Below, piece by piece: positions 27,641-38,104 of a DNA stretch of 64,000 nt. Positions within the stretch are counted from its first letter, which is position 1. Every line of letters begins with the position of its first letter. The stretch comes from Apoda limacodes (Eukaryota; Arthropoda; Insecta; Lepidoptera; Limacodidae). The position numbers were made by a program, and so were the translations under genes. The notes under the pieces are model-generated. The model ran no database searches. It was not told where the DNA came from and saw only the letters and a program-made list of their open reading frames with translations. The stretch covers positions 12,120,001-12,184,000 of the forward strand of contig OX291562.1 of the NCBI GenBank assembly GCA_946406115.1. Direction: 5' to 3'.

Positions 27641-30199
27641 ACCTTACTGGACTACTTGCCCTAGGCATGTGTATTTGTCGACAATTTCGAGAATAGCGTT
27701 TTCAACAACAACCGTAAATGTATATGACTCGCAACATCACAATAACAACAATTCAATTTCTTAACGACTCTTCTCGATATGAATTGGAAATGTGAACAGT
27801 TGGTAAAGTAAAGCAAAAATGGTAGTTTGAAAAAAAAATAGCTTTAAAAATTTTTTGACTTTGCTAAAAAAAATGTAGTTTAAAACAGTGAGTATAGGAA
27901 ATTTTTATGCATTCCAAGTCATAAAATGTTTCTTCAAATTATGTTATCTAAGGTTCGAATATTGATGCGAATTGAAGTAGCTAAAAATCTAATAGACTAA
28001 GGTTCTGGTTGGTAAGGTTTAATACCATCAGGGGTAATGTGAAACAATCATACTAAGGCCCTTGGCCTATTTGTGTGCGTTTTTACTGCGTGGATCTCTA
28101 GTTAGAAAATGTAAATAAATAGTTTATTTTAGATATTTCTGAAAACATAATACGGAATTTTTTTTAAAAAATTATAAGTATATAATTGCGTCACTAAATT
28201 GCGGCAAATTGAATTTGCAAATATGATACGAAAAAAAAGTGTGTACTTACATACATTTTCGTAGGATACAAGAACGCGACACAAGCGGCGAACGCGAAAT
28301 TTGCAGCCATCTACATCAGCCGGACAGCTTTGGAATGGGATACCGACTGACGAGGATTATTCATTGTAATCAAAAACTATAATGTTCTTATAGTATTACC
28401 ATCAATACTGCAGGCCACTTAGAACCTTCTATGTCGACCACTTCGCAGTTCTATAATGAACCTTCTTAAACACATTAAATTGAAAAAAAGAAAAAAGAAA
28501 ATTAAATTAATAGGAAGTGATTCAAAATAAAAAAAGCTTAGAATAGCATTAAAATTTTGAAAAAGGATTAATTAGTGTTCTAAATACTCGAATCAAGCAA
28601 ATCATATCAAAATATAGTCTAAAAACAAAGCAAAAAAAAATTGTCACATAATCGTCCAAAAATGTTCATTCGTTTATTCTGATTCGAAAACATTTATTCA
28701 AGCTGTGCATAATATACCTATGTTGTTTTATCTTAATCTGTGGTAAGTTACAACCAGTGGGCTAAGCGTCCTGTAAATCACAGTCAACGAAAAATAATAA
28801 ACTTTTACCACTTTTACAGCCACAGCTTATTCTGTTTATTTTTGTACTAGGCACTTGCGACTGGCATAAAATTTGGCCGCCATACCGTTTTCAACCCTTT
28901 CTCTATGATTTACAACCAAAGTTTATTGCTTACCCTTACGGTTTTAAAGCCTTGAGTTCCGTTACTTTTCTTAAAGATTTAATTATTCATAAGACAATCT
29001 GTCGGTTTGTCCCGCTACCGAAGAATTCCAGCTATTGTAACGTGTAAACAATTGATATTTTGTAGCAGTTCTAGATAAATTTGTGTGATCCAATTGTTTG
29101 TCATATCTTTGTCGTAGAAAGTGGCTACTGGGTGAGCTTTGTGAATAATTGTATTTCACTTCATAGTTCCTTTGACTTCTCAGGAATATTTTGGAAATAA
29201 ATTAAATTTAAATTAACGAACATTAGCACATTTATAAAATTACCAAATTAAAACTAATCTACGTATTTACTCTAATGTCTGTTTTATTTGATTTCTTTAA
29301 AAGAAATATGCAACAATAAAGAACTTACTGTTTTTAAAGTAGTTTATTTAATTACTTGGTTTAAATGCTGTAGTTTTCAATTTTTGTTTTGACTAATACA
29401 ACAAACGAATTATTTTTATTTTTATTGATTCCTGGAGCAACTTAATAGTTCTATTCAATTCAATATTATACTTCTTTATTATTAGTTTAAAATTTGCTAA
29501 GTAGTAAATGAGTCATGATTACAAAATAAGTAAGGGGTAACTAAATATTGTCACACCAAGTGACAACAATACGTGAAGCTTGATTAACGGAATAGCCTGT
29601 TGAGACACGAAAATGACAAATATCCAGCAAAATTATCTTGAAAAAATATTGTAAAACTTCTCTAATACTCATGCAATAAGGTCAATTTTTGTCTGCAACC
29701 GTAATCACGTCTATCATGTTTCTCACAATTGCACGTCACACTTTGTTATTCAAAAGATGAAACAAAAAAATCGTCCAAGTACAGTTTTACAAATGTTCCC
29801 GTTCATTATAAATTTGTCTAATTTATGACACTGCGGGCCCACTGTGCTAGCGGTGTCAAACGAAATACCGCTATTGAACAGTGGGTCGATCGGCGTGCAA
29901 AGACAGCCAAAACTATTGTTAATTTTTTCGTAAAAATAACATTCCTTTAGGTCTTTTATTACATGCAATTCTGACTTCAGACGTTTCTTAAAATGTTTGA
30001 CTTGTGTTGGAATATCATTTATTATTTATTTTAAGTAGCAACGTAACAGTTTTGTAAAGATTATGTAAATTTTATTCAATTCTTTTTTTCTATCATTGCC
30101 GATTTCCCGGCGAAAGGGTAAAAAGCAGTGCACTAGAGGCATTCCATCTTAGATGTAACGGTAAAATGCATTGCCTTAGTCGTTAAACGCCCCTTGCAA
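27641..30199. other. Unassigned intergenic DNA (about 2.5 kb)
   Basis: No host gene or clear element is recognised. One GC-richer island at 28262-28360 has an open plus frame reading GYKNATQAANAKFAAIYISR before a stop eight residues later, preceded by TTTTCGTAG, which could be a splice acceptor. I do not recognise the peptide. Overlapping minus frames at 29750-29968 carry no domain. Confidence 0.45.
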
Positions 30200-30355
30200 T
30201 AGTAGGTTTAGCCAAATAGTCTCAACCACTAGGCAAGTGCGTGTAGGCTGACGATTTTGAGCTGGTGGCGATACGACTGTCAGAGTTTTGAAGCTGTCCA
30301 TAAGGCTTCTGAACTGCCATGATCGATGATTTAACGTGCCCTCCTATATACAGAG
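30200..30355 (-). mobile_element. Body fragment of 5S-headed SINE
   Basis: GACTGTCAGAGTTTTGAAGC and TTTAACGTGCCCTCC on plus match the reversed body of the 5S-SINE (compare 40207-40395 and 59389-59712). The 5S head itself is missing. Confidence 0.6.
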
Positions 30356-31320
30356 GAGCTGCAGCAAATTGTTTCCGATTGACAAATGTACGTTTCCCGA
30401 GTTACTCTTCAATTGATTTCGTACCTAGTTATACTTAATCTGTGACTATTTAAGGTACCCACCTATGCCACTTATGTGCTGAAAAACAGAGCTACATACA
30501 TACGGTAAATTGTACTCTTAGATATCAAATTTTATATGCTGCAAAATGGTGGTGACAAATACAATCTATATTAAATATTAAATAAACATTACTAAGATAA
30601 AGTCGATCAAAATCCTGGGTTCGATTATTATTATTGTTGGGTCAACAAAAAGGTAACAATTTGCGTTTTGTAAAAGTTGTCTTAAGTCTGGCCTGTGTCT
30701 GAGAAAAAGCAACAGGCTTGAAAAAGAAATCTACAAAATGATAAAAGAAAATTTATTTTGGTTGCCAATGTAAAGATATAAAAGACCTAGCTTCGGGCCT
30801 GCGGCTACGCTCACGTAATCTTTAAGATTCTTAATTTTTTTTATATTTTTATATTTATATTTAATTGTTCTCGAATTACGTTGAAGAGTAATAAAGACAA
30901 CACTGCAATCCTCTTTTCCTCCCAAGAAGCTGAATTTCGTAAAACTTCGCCTCACGTCGTTTGTTAATGGTTTTGAGAAGCAAATAGATCAAGTTTCCAT
31001 CAAATTAATCATTAAAAAAAAATTATCCAAAACTAATTTTGTCACCCCTTTCTCTCCGCAAGTGCTAAATTTTGACAAAGGCCACAACACGTAGTTTATT
31101 AATTATGTTAAAGAGCCTTCTTACCAAGTTTCAAGTAAGTTTAATCATAAAAACTTTATATTCCATAAAAAGCTTTCCCCTCTTCATCCTCTTAAGGGTT
31201 GAATTTCAAACACCGTTATTAAATGAAGCCTATTTTATAGCCTTTTAAATCCCTCCAGCTATTACTGCACCAAATATCAGTTCACCGCATTGCTTCGTTG
31301 CAATGTGAAGGAGTAGTGCC
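30356..31320. other. Unassigned DNA with repeat scraps
   Basis: At 30783-30815, CCTAGCTTCGGGCCTGCGGC is a scrap of an 'AGCTAGT' repeat terminus. A diffuse repeat-like stretch (CCCCTTTCTCTCCGC; TTACCAAGTTTCAAGTAAG) at about 31040-31250 looks like the interior of a decayed element. No gene. Confidence 0.4.
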
Positions 31321-31615
31321 TTTTTAGGGTTCCGTACCCAAAGGGTAATTAGCGGAACCCCATTACCAAGATTCCACTGTCGGTCCGTCCGTCCGTCTGT
31401 CACCAGGCTGTATCTCATGAACCGTGATAGTTAGACAGTTGAAATTTTCACAGATGATGTATTTCTGTTGCCGCTATAACAACGAATACTAAAAAACAGA
31501 TTAAAACAAATATTTAAGGGGCTCCGATACAACAAACGCGATTTTTTGCCGTTTTAATAGATAATGGTACGGAACCATTCGTGCGCGAGGCCGACTCGCA
31601 CTTGGCCGATTTTTT
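31321..31615 (-). mobile_element. 'GGTTCCGTAC' element, full length
   Basis: On plus it begins TTTTTAGGGTTCCGTACCCA (the element's 3' end), passes GTCGGTCCGTCCGTCCGTC, CTCATGAACCGTGATAG and GATGTATTTCTGTTGCCGC, and ends at GGTACGGAACCATTCGTGCG, CCGACTCGCACTTGGCCGAT. About 295 bp with both ends intact. Confidence 0.78.
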
Positions 31616-31723
31616 TCTTACGATTTGATTTACAAACATTGATATTCCTAACTAAAAACCTTTTCTAATTGTAAGATTAGCCTGTGTTACTTAATAATAA
31701 TGTAGCTTTCTATTAGTGAAATG

Positions 31724-31818
31724 ATTTTTACAATCGGTTCAGTAGTTGTAGAGATTAAGAGATTACCCAATACATAGAAATAAACTAACAAATTTACCTC
31801 TTTGTAATATTAGTTTAG
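31724..31818 (-). mobile_element. 'ACTAATATT...' element, 5' fragment
   Basis: ACAATCGGTTCAGTAGTTGT and TTTGTAATATTAGTTTAG are its first blocks in reverse. Confidence 0.5.
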
Positions 31819-33156
31819 ACAAACAAAAGATTTTATTACCAACTTTGTAGTAACTAACCTACACGAATAGTAGTAGGTACTTGTATGGTTAAATTCCAGC
31901 AAATTATCCAGAAACCTCCCAAATTTACTGTTGATTAGGTAATTAGTAGTTACTTAACGTAATTTACTATCTTGTGCCCAAGCCAGATAAGTTTAAAATA
32001 TATCTGTGGCATTTCCAATAAATTTATTAGTAACTTGTTACGATAAATTTATTTGGAGCTGTTTTTCCTTATTCCGTTCCTATTTCATCCCGTTCTGATT
32101 TAAAAGGAGTGTTGTGTTTTGTAATTTTACTAATTATTTTTCATCACACTTACTCGTAAACAGTGTCATTACGTGCAGGCAAAGCGGGTGCTAAAACCTT
32201 AATTACTCCAACGGGCTTTTACCTTTGTAAATTTTACTTTTTTCAAAGCAAACCGCACTTTCATAGAACTCACGGGCGGTAATGACGCGGCTATTCTATT
32301 AAATATGTAGTCATAGAATATGTAGTCGCGTCCGTGCTGTAACTATTTAGTAAGACTAATTTATTGACTAATTGGTATTTAGTAAGACTAACCCTAGTCA
32401 GTAAGTTACTAAACTAGTCAGTAAGTTATAATTGTTACTAACTTATTACATATTGATATTTAGATCTGAAATAAACGTTTTTTATTTTATTTGTAGTGCA
32501 TGGTCCGCCGTGTAAACGACCAGCCGTCATGTCATGGAGGTCAAGACCCCCCGCCCAAAGTTATCTAGGCACACAAACTTGACTAGATACCCGCGCCGGG
32601 CGGTACAAGTCATATATGTACTATGAATAAGCAATCACTAATCTGTAGTTCTTTCTCAGAACACACTCCATTGTCCATAGATTATTTAAGCTTTTACAGA
32701 AAGCTTTTCTAGCTTCCTGGATTTGAAACAGAAGAAATTCGGTTTTGAGGAGAAATAAGTTATTAATCAGGTACCTCGTCTATGTTCATAACTAGAAGAT
32801 CATATGTATATTTTAATCATGGTATTATCAATTGTAATAAGTATCTTTTCCTTGAACCCTGTAACAATTGATTTATGACAAAAGAAAGTTTTTAATTTGA
32901 ATTTGTAACAGGATTCAAGAAGAGGTTACGCAAGTTCAAATGAATATATTAAATTATAAGCGGGCCTGGCGACTAAGAAATTGATTTTGCTTATCAAATT
33001 GTACATTACAATTCTACTTTTGCGAGTAAATGGAGTCGTATCTATATAACATCTTAACATCACGTAGTAACCAGTGGCTGGATATACACCATCGATATGA
33101 AAAAAAACCCACATAGAATAAAGGAAATAGCCTCTTTCACCAACCACTTTTTTTAC
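31819..33156. other. Unassigned DNA
   Basis: Short direct repeats (TTTAGTAAGACTAA; CTAGTCAGTAAGTTA) lie at 32345-32430. A GC-rich patch at 32505-32615 (GACCCCCCGCCC; CCCGCGCCGGGCGGTAC) is unexplained. A long minus frame (32926-33303) runs antisense through the next LINE tail and is not a gene. Confidence 0.45.
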
Positions 33157-33326
33157 AAGGTTTTCTCTAAGGACTACAGTCGAGAAAGAAGTTATTGGAT
33201 TTTTGAAGGGTCGGCAACGCGCGGGTGATACTTCTGGTGTTACAAGCGTCCATAGGCCACGGTAACCGCTTTCCATCAGGCGGGCCATGTGCTTGTTTGC
33301 CACCTTGGTGGTATTAAAAAAAAAAC
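33157..33326 (+). mobile_element. 3' tail of jockey/CR1-like LINE
   Basis: AAGGTTTTCTCTAAGGACTA, TGAAGGGTCGGCAACGCGCG, TACAAGCGTCCATAGGCC, CTTGTTTGCCACCTTGGTGG and an A-run match the 3' end at 62130-62300. Confidence 0.82.
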
Positions 33327-33658
33327 CACTTTAGTACTCCGTGACACGTGTGTCAGCAACTAAATCAAGGATTATCAGATAATAACTAGATATTTGATCA
33401 GCAAAATTATTATAGTCAGCAGGATTATCGGTTAGCGCGCGCAAAAAACCAAGTAGAAAGTGTAGGTACCTATAAGCAAATAGTAGGTATAAATCAAATT
33501 TTTTAGCATAAACCAAGCGGGTGCCAGAATATGTAACTTAGTACTTTTTGTATCATTGGCAGATCAAAATTAATTTTACAGCTTGCCAAAATTCGATAAA
33601 ATCCAAATTACCACTTGCAGTTCTGTTACTAATATTGCTTCAGATTTATTTAATTTTA
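33327..33658. other. Unassigned DNA
   Basis: No gene or element is recognised. Confidence 0.45.
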
Positions 33659-33757
33659 CCACATATGTTTATCACGTAAATGTTTGTCAAGTGCGGGAAT
33701 CGAACACACACCCTCTGCACAGCATCCGGCCACACTACCAACTAGGCTTCGAGGGAG
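33659..33757 (-). mobile_element. tRNA-derived SINE, head
   Basis: On the minus strand: CTCGAAGCCTAGTTGGTAGT (A-box region, about 33734-33746) and GTGTTCGATTCCCGCACTTG (B box, about 33697-33710), followed by ACAAACATTTACGTGATAAA. It is the same family as 44354 and 45281. The tRNA-like part lacks a proper acceptor stem, so it is not a tRNA gene. Confidence 0.8.
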
Positions 33758-33997
33758 TCTGCATATTTACTCTTTTGCATAGCTATGTGATTTTGGTGAC
33801 AATGCAACAATATGGTAGAATAGAGCGAGTTTGATGATGGAGCCCAAAGAGTTGGCGAACTGAGTCTAATAAATCTTCTACACAAAAGAATTTTAACTTT
33901 TAACCTATAATTTATTTGACACGGATTGCCTTTTCGTGAAGTAAGTACATATTTATGCCAGTAACTTTAGTAGTATATACATTTTATAACACGGTCC
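33758..33997. other. Unassigned DNA
   Basis: No feature is recognised. Confidence 0.4.
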
Positions 33998-34590
33998 ACG
34001 AAAAACATTTTATTTGATCGTCGGACACAAGACGCAAAGGCTGTCAAACATTTTGGCCAATGTTCTACATTCCGAGTTTTAACGGCTCGCAGAATATATT
34101 TTGTTTCGTCTTCAGACTAGAGAAGCCACGGCTGTCAAATATTTTGGCCAGTGTTTTTCATTCCGGTTTTTAACGGTCCGCAGAATATTTTGATTGCTCA
34201 TCGGACAAGAGAAGCTACGGCTCTCAAACATTTAGGCCAGTGTTTTTCATTCCGGTTTTTAACGGCCCGCAGAATATATTTTGGTTGGTCTTCAGACTAG
34301 AGAAGCCACGGCTGTCAAACATTTTGGCACGTGCTACACATTCTAATTTCTACCGGTCAGCGAAATAGAATTTCTTTAGTTGTCGGACACAAGACGACAT
34401 AGCTGTCAAACATTTTGGCCAGTTTTCTTTATTCCGATTTCTACTGCGGTCTGCGAAATATGTTTTATTTGGTCTTCGGACACAAGAAACCCCACGGCTG
34501 TCAAACATTTGGGCAAATGTTCTACTTTCCAATTTCTACCGGTCAGCTTAATATATTTTCTTTAGTTATCTGCTGTCAAACATTTTGCTT
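33998..34590. repeat. Satellite-like tandem array, ~91-bp unit, about 6.3 copies
   Basis: Each unit carries CGGACACAAGA, a GGCTGTCAAACATTTTGGCC core, a CTACATTCCGATTT-type stretch and CGCAGAATATATTTTG. Units begin near 34021, 34112, 34202, 34293, 34384 and 34477, with a partial at 34568. Copies differ by 10-25 percent. Open frames on both strands are products of the periodicity. Confidence 0.88.
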
Positions 34591-35199
34591 ACTATTAGAT
34601 AACATCGCTTTAGTTTTAAGTCAGATAACGGAAGCAGATTCTCATGGGAAGTAAGATATCTAATTATATTGCTATGAGTTCCAACATGCTGTCTGTATTT
34701 AACTTGTATGCAGTGATGTATCTTTCGCTTCATATATGACTTGCTATTTTACTCTGCTCACTTTCGGAACATACTGCACAAGGGTCAACGACCCTTGCAG
34801 TGGCATAGTGCATCGGCCCCAGTTTTGGCTCTGATACTTTACGTGACGGAATTTATTAATTGCTTCCCGTTTCATAGTCTATGTGCGAAAGAGTAATAGG
34901 AACATATAAGTCAAAGAAAAGTTTGACTATAATTGGTTAATAGCTTGTATTATAGTAAATATGCTATTATAGCAAGCCGCTGGACAGGATGACCACAGGC
35001 GGCAATTACTATTTGCCGGTAACTAAAAAATAAAATAAAGCTTTGCTGAATAAATCTTTTCAATCTTCGTAACCATTTATCTTATGTACCCACATAGACA
35101 ATAGCGCAATAAATTAAGCTTTTAAGTATTTAAGAATAATAATCAATTTGTACATTTAGCTTTCTATACTAAATAATAATTGTTGATAAGGTAAGAAAA
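34591..35199. other. Unassigned DNA with a short palindrome
   Basis: TAGCTTGTATTATAGTAAAT and CTATTATAGCAAGC at 34941-34978 form a palindrome like that at 13226. No gene. Confidence 0.45.
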
Positions 35200-35540
35200 T
35201 TAGTTTTACATGGTCTACTTACAGACATATGAGTTATAAGTTTTTAAATAATCGCGTTCCATATCTTGACGTAATTTTAATAAAATATATATTGAGTTGT
35301 ACATTTTTCTTGACACAACACATTATATTTTATTGATAAAACTAAATCATTTATTTTATATGGTTCTTACAAACCTCACAAATAAAATTAACATATTGTA
35401 TCCTATAAATAAAACTGCACAGCTCATAAATAATACTAAATATATTGGATCTTATTTCTGTACTCACAAATCTTACAAATAGAACTAAAACATTCTGTCT
35501 TAAATGTGTACACACAACTCATAAATAATACTACTTATAA
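35200..35540. repeat. Degenerate AT-rich periodic repeat
   Basis: The words CTCACAAATAAAA, CTCATAAATAATACTA and GTACTCACAAATCTTACAAA recur roughly every 60-70 bp. Strongly decayed; unit boundaries are unclear. Confidence 0.4.
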
Positions 35541-35692
35541 CAAATTCATATGTTTGTTGCTTGAAAAAAACTTTATTAACGAAAATGTATAATACATATT
35601 CAAAAACTGCGCACACAAAGCCTAATATCTACATAATGTTATTGGAAAATGCGGGCGAAAAAGTTTATAGAAAGTGCTTCTTTTTCTTCTTC

Positions 35693-35815
35693 TCAGCCGG
35701 AAGACGTCCATTGCTGCTCTCACTTACACCTCTTGCACCTAGTGGTCTTCCGTGAGTCGGATCAAAGCGTCTCTCCACCTGGTAGAAGACCGTCTTACGT
35801 TGCTTCTTCCTGTTT
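35693..35815 (+). mobile_element. LINE 3'-end-like fragment
   Basis: TCAGCCGGAAGACGTCCATT, CACCTAGTGGTCTTCCG and CAAAGCGTCTCTCCACCTGG resemble the 'GCCGAAAGACGTCCACTGCTG' region common in lepidopteran repeats; a reversed copy is at 41590-41800. The assignment is from recall. Confidence 0.4.
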
Positions 35816-36003
35816 ATTGTGATAACTCAAAAATCTCTCTTACTACTTCCTATAAGGCGCATTGTAAATAGCTATTTATGCTATATTTACCAAAGTGCGT
35901 TGTGTCTACTGTTCAATTTTACTACTAGTTTTCGACTCGACTCCGCCTCTAGTCGAGCGTTAAGAAGACCAATTTCATGCAATTGCATACAATGTTTTTA
36001 AGG

Positions 36004-36085
36004 GACCAGAAAATACGTACAGTGCGGTTTCAGAGAAACTCCCTCCCGCGAACGCTTGCGTTTTGGAATGACCTCACTGGAGCGC
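36004..36085 (+). mobile_element. Jockey/CR1-like LINE fragment (C-terminal coding region)
   Basis: ACGTACAGTGCGGTTTCAGA, AACTCCCTCCCGCGAACGC and TTGGAATGACCTC match 62073-62130 of the large LINE. It is cut off before the 3' end. Confidence 0.72.
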
Positions 36086-36577
36086 CATCTATTAGTGAAC
36101 TTTAGTATCCAAGTATTATAGCTAATTAATGTTTCTATTTTTTAACTTCGAAAAAAAAAATTAAACAGATAGATACCCTTTTTAAGCAATTTTTAAATTT
36201 CAAGCAAATTACGCGGGGAAAAGAAAACGTTCCTATGTATACAAAATAGTACGATGTCGATTTCTAAATATAATTAAAAATCAGCGCCATCTTGCAGCAA
36301 CGTGTCGCACCTCGCTTACCAGTACAGTCTGGTCGTGTTATAATGATGCAAGTAGGTACATACTTTTCAAAACATGTTGCTTAAATAACTATCAACTAAT
36401 ATATTACTGGTTTGATTTTTAATTAAAAATAACGTACGGGTGTATTTAAAATAAATTAAACAACTAAAAAAATTAAGATCCTGTAACTGTTAATGACATT
36501 AATTATGGCTGAACGACCAAGTATACCAAGTATTGATATAATGTTTTCTGACGTCATATACTTCTACAACTACTGCA
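36086..36577. other. Unassigned DNA
   Basis: No gene or element is recognised. Confidence 0.4.
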
Positions 36578-36690
36578 TCTCAAATTCAAATTCAAATCTT
36601 TTTATTCAAATCGGTTTCTAAGATAATTTTTTGACTCTTCAAGAGATTTAACAACATTTTCTTTACAACTTAATTAAAATACTGATTTAT
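36578..36690 (-). mobile_element. LINE 3' end with TTTGAATTTGAA-type tail
   Basis: CTCAAATTCAAATTCAAATC and TTTTTATTCAAATCGG on plus are the reversed tail of a repeat whose 3' end carries short AAATTTG-like repeats. A similar end occurs at 51657. It directly abuts the 31-bp minisatellite. Confidence 0.5.
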
Positions 36691-36702
36691 TGCCGGCATA
36701 CA

Positions 36703-37104
36703 ATAGTTACTATTTGTAAAACTACAAACTACAATGATTACTTTTTGTTAAACTACAAACTACAATGATTACTCGTGTAAAAATACAAACTACAATAGTT
36801 ACTCTTTGTAAAACTACAAACTACAATAGTTACTTTTTGTAAAACTACAAACTACGATAGTTACTCTTTGTAAAACTACAAACTACAATAATTACTCTTT
36901 GTAAAACTACAAACTACAATAATTACTCTTTGTAAAACTACAAACTACGATAGTTATGTTTTGTAAAACTACAATCTACAATAGTTACTTTTTGTAAAAC
37001 TACAAACTACAATAGTTACTTTTTGTAAAACTACAAACTACAATAGTTACTCTTTGTAAAACTAAAATCTACAATAGTTACTCTTTGTAAAACTAAAAAC
37101 GAAA
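36703..37104. repeat. Minisatellite, 31-bp unit, about 12-13 copies
   Basis: The unit is AACTACAAACTACAATAGTT plus ACTCTTTGTAA. The start ACTACAAACTACAAT recurs at 36721, 36752 and so on at 31-bp spacing. Copies are highly similar, with the most variation at the ends, as expected of a young array. Confidence 0.95.
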
Positions 37105-37219
37105 CTGAATATAATAGTGATTCTACTAATAAATTCATTCAATTCACAAACAAGCTCTACAATTTACATAGTTTAATTTACAAAAAATCTAAATTAAAGT
37201 CATATTTAATGGACTATTG

Positions 37220-37640
37220 TTAAGGTTTTGTACCCAGAGGGTGCCAACTAAGCCTACGCCGTCTGTCTGTCTGTCTGTCCGACCATTAAAAGGCTCTATC
37301 TTTTAGACCCAAATAGGTATAAGCCTGAATTAATTACGGAATATGTGTTATAATGGGGGATTATCTAAAAATTTAAGGGGGGACCCATAAATCGTAAGAA
37401 CTTACAGCGAAAAAGAAGTGTAAACTCTAAAGTATAACAACAAATAATAGAAATCGGTCAAGTGTGAGACGGGCCAGAGCCATTGCCATTTCAAAAAACC
37501 GTTACAACGCTATCTAGCAAAAATATTAAGAGACACAGTAACACATTTGTTAGGGGAGTCCTCATACAAGAAAGACTTTTGGTTGTTTTTGTTCTATCGT
37601 AAAAAAAGTAATACGTAAAACTTGCAGTGAAAAATTACCG
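37220..37640 (-). mobile_element. 'GGTTCCGTAC' element, composite subtype
   Basis: On plus: GGTTTTGTACCCAGAGGGTG (3' end), GTCTGTCTGTCTGTCCGACC, then a GTATAACAACAAATAATAGA block, GGTCAAGTGTGAGACGGGCC, TAAGAGACACAGTAACACAT and GTTCTATCGTAAAA, as in 905-1434. No coding capacity. Confidence 0.6.
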
Positions 37641-37685
37641 GTAGCTAATTCTACAATTTACTAACACAAACAAAAGCAAAGAATG

Positions 37686-37756
37686 TCCCGCTAAGCGGTC
37701 ACCCATCCAATTACTGACCATGCCCGAAGTTGCTTAACTTTAAATATTGTTTTCAA
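37686..37756 (-). repeat. 5S rRNA-derived segment
   Basis: CGCTAAGCGGTCACCCATCC, CTGACCATGCCCGAAGTTGC and TTAACTTTAAATATTG are the reversed box C, intermediate element and box A. Its orientation is opposite to that expected inside the flanking minus-oriented element, so a second element or a hairpin rearrangement is present. Confidence 0.75.
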
Positions 37757-37944
37757 CAAAATAATGTGTAAATGTGTATAAAATCTTATAATAGCTTACC
37801 TTATGCTTTATCTTGAAAACAGAATCACATTCTAGCTTAATCTTGCAGCTCCAGTGTGTGTGAGCTCTAAATGATAAACAAAAAAAAGTAACGTTACAGC
37901 GTCAATTAGCTTTTTATCAGGAGAAACAGTAACACATTTGTTTG
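37757..37944. other. Body of the composite element, decayed
   Basis: AGTAACACATTTGTTTGTTG near 37928 is the block that precedes the 5S segment in sister copies. Nothing else is recognised. Confidence 0.4.
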
Positions 37945-38104
37945 TTGGAAACGATATACAAAGTTAAACATCGTCAGTAATTGGATGGGTGACCGCTTAG
38001 CGGCACACTTTGTTTTGTTTGTGTTTGTAAATTACGTAAATGGTGGTCAGTTCTTGGATGGGTGACCGCTTAGCGGCACACTTTGTTTTGTTTGTGTTTG
38101 TAAA
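37945..38104 (+). repeat. 5S rRNA-derived segment with a 72-bp tandem repeat of its box C half
   Basis: AACGATATACAAAGTTAAAC and TTGGATGGGTGACCGCTTAG are followed by GCGGCACACTTTGTTTTG. A second TTGGATGGGTGACCGCTTAG starts 72 bp later (38053) with the same downstream sequence. Part of box A and the intermediate element is deleted. Confidence 0.8.

Noticed and set aside
32926..33303. 125-codon open frame on the minus strand
   Set aside because: About half of it is the reverse complement of a LINE tail; no domain.
34350..34654. Overlapping frames on both strands
   Set aside because: They are products of the 91-bp satellite periodicity.
36703..37104. CRISPR-like array
   Set aside because: The 31-bp units are directly adjacent with no unique spacers, and the genome is eukaryotic; it is a minisatellite.
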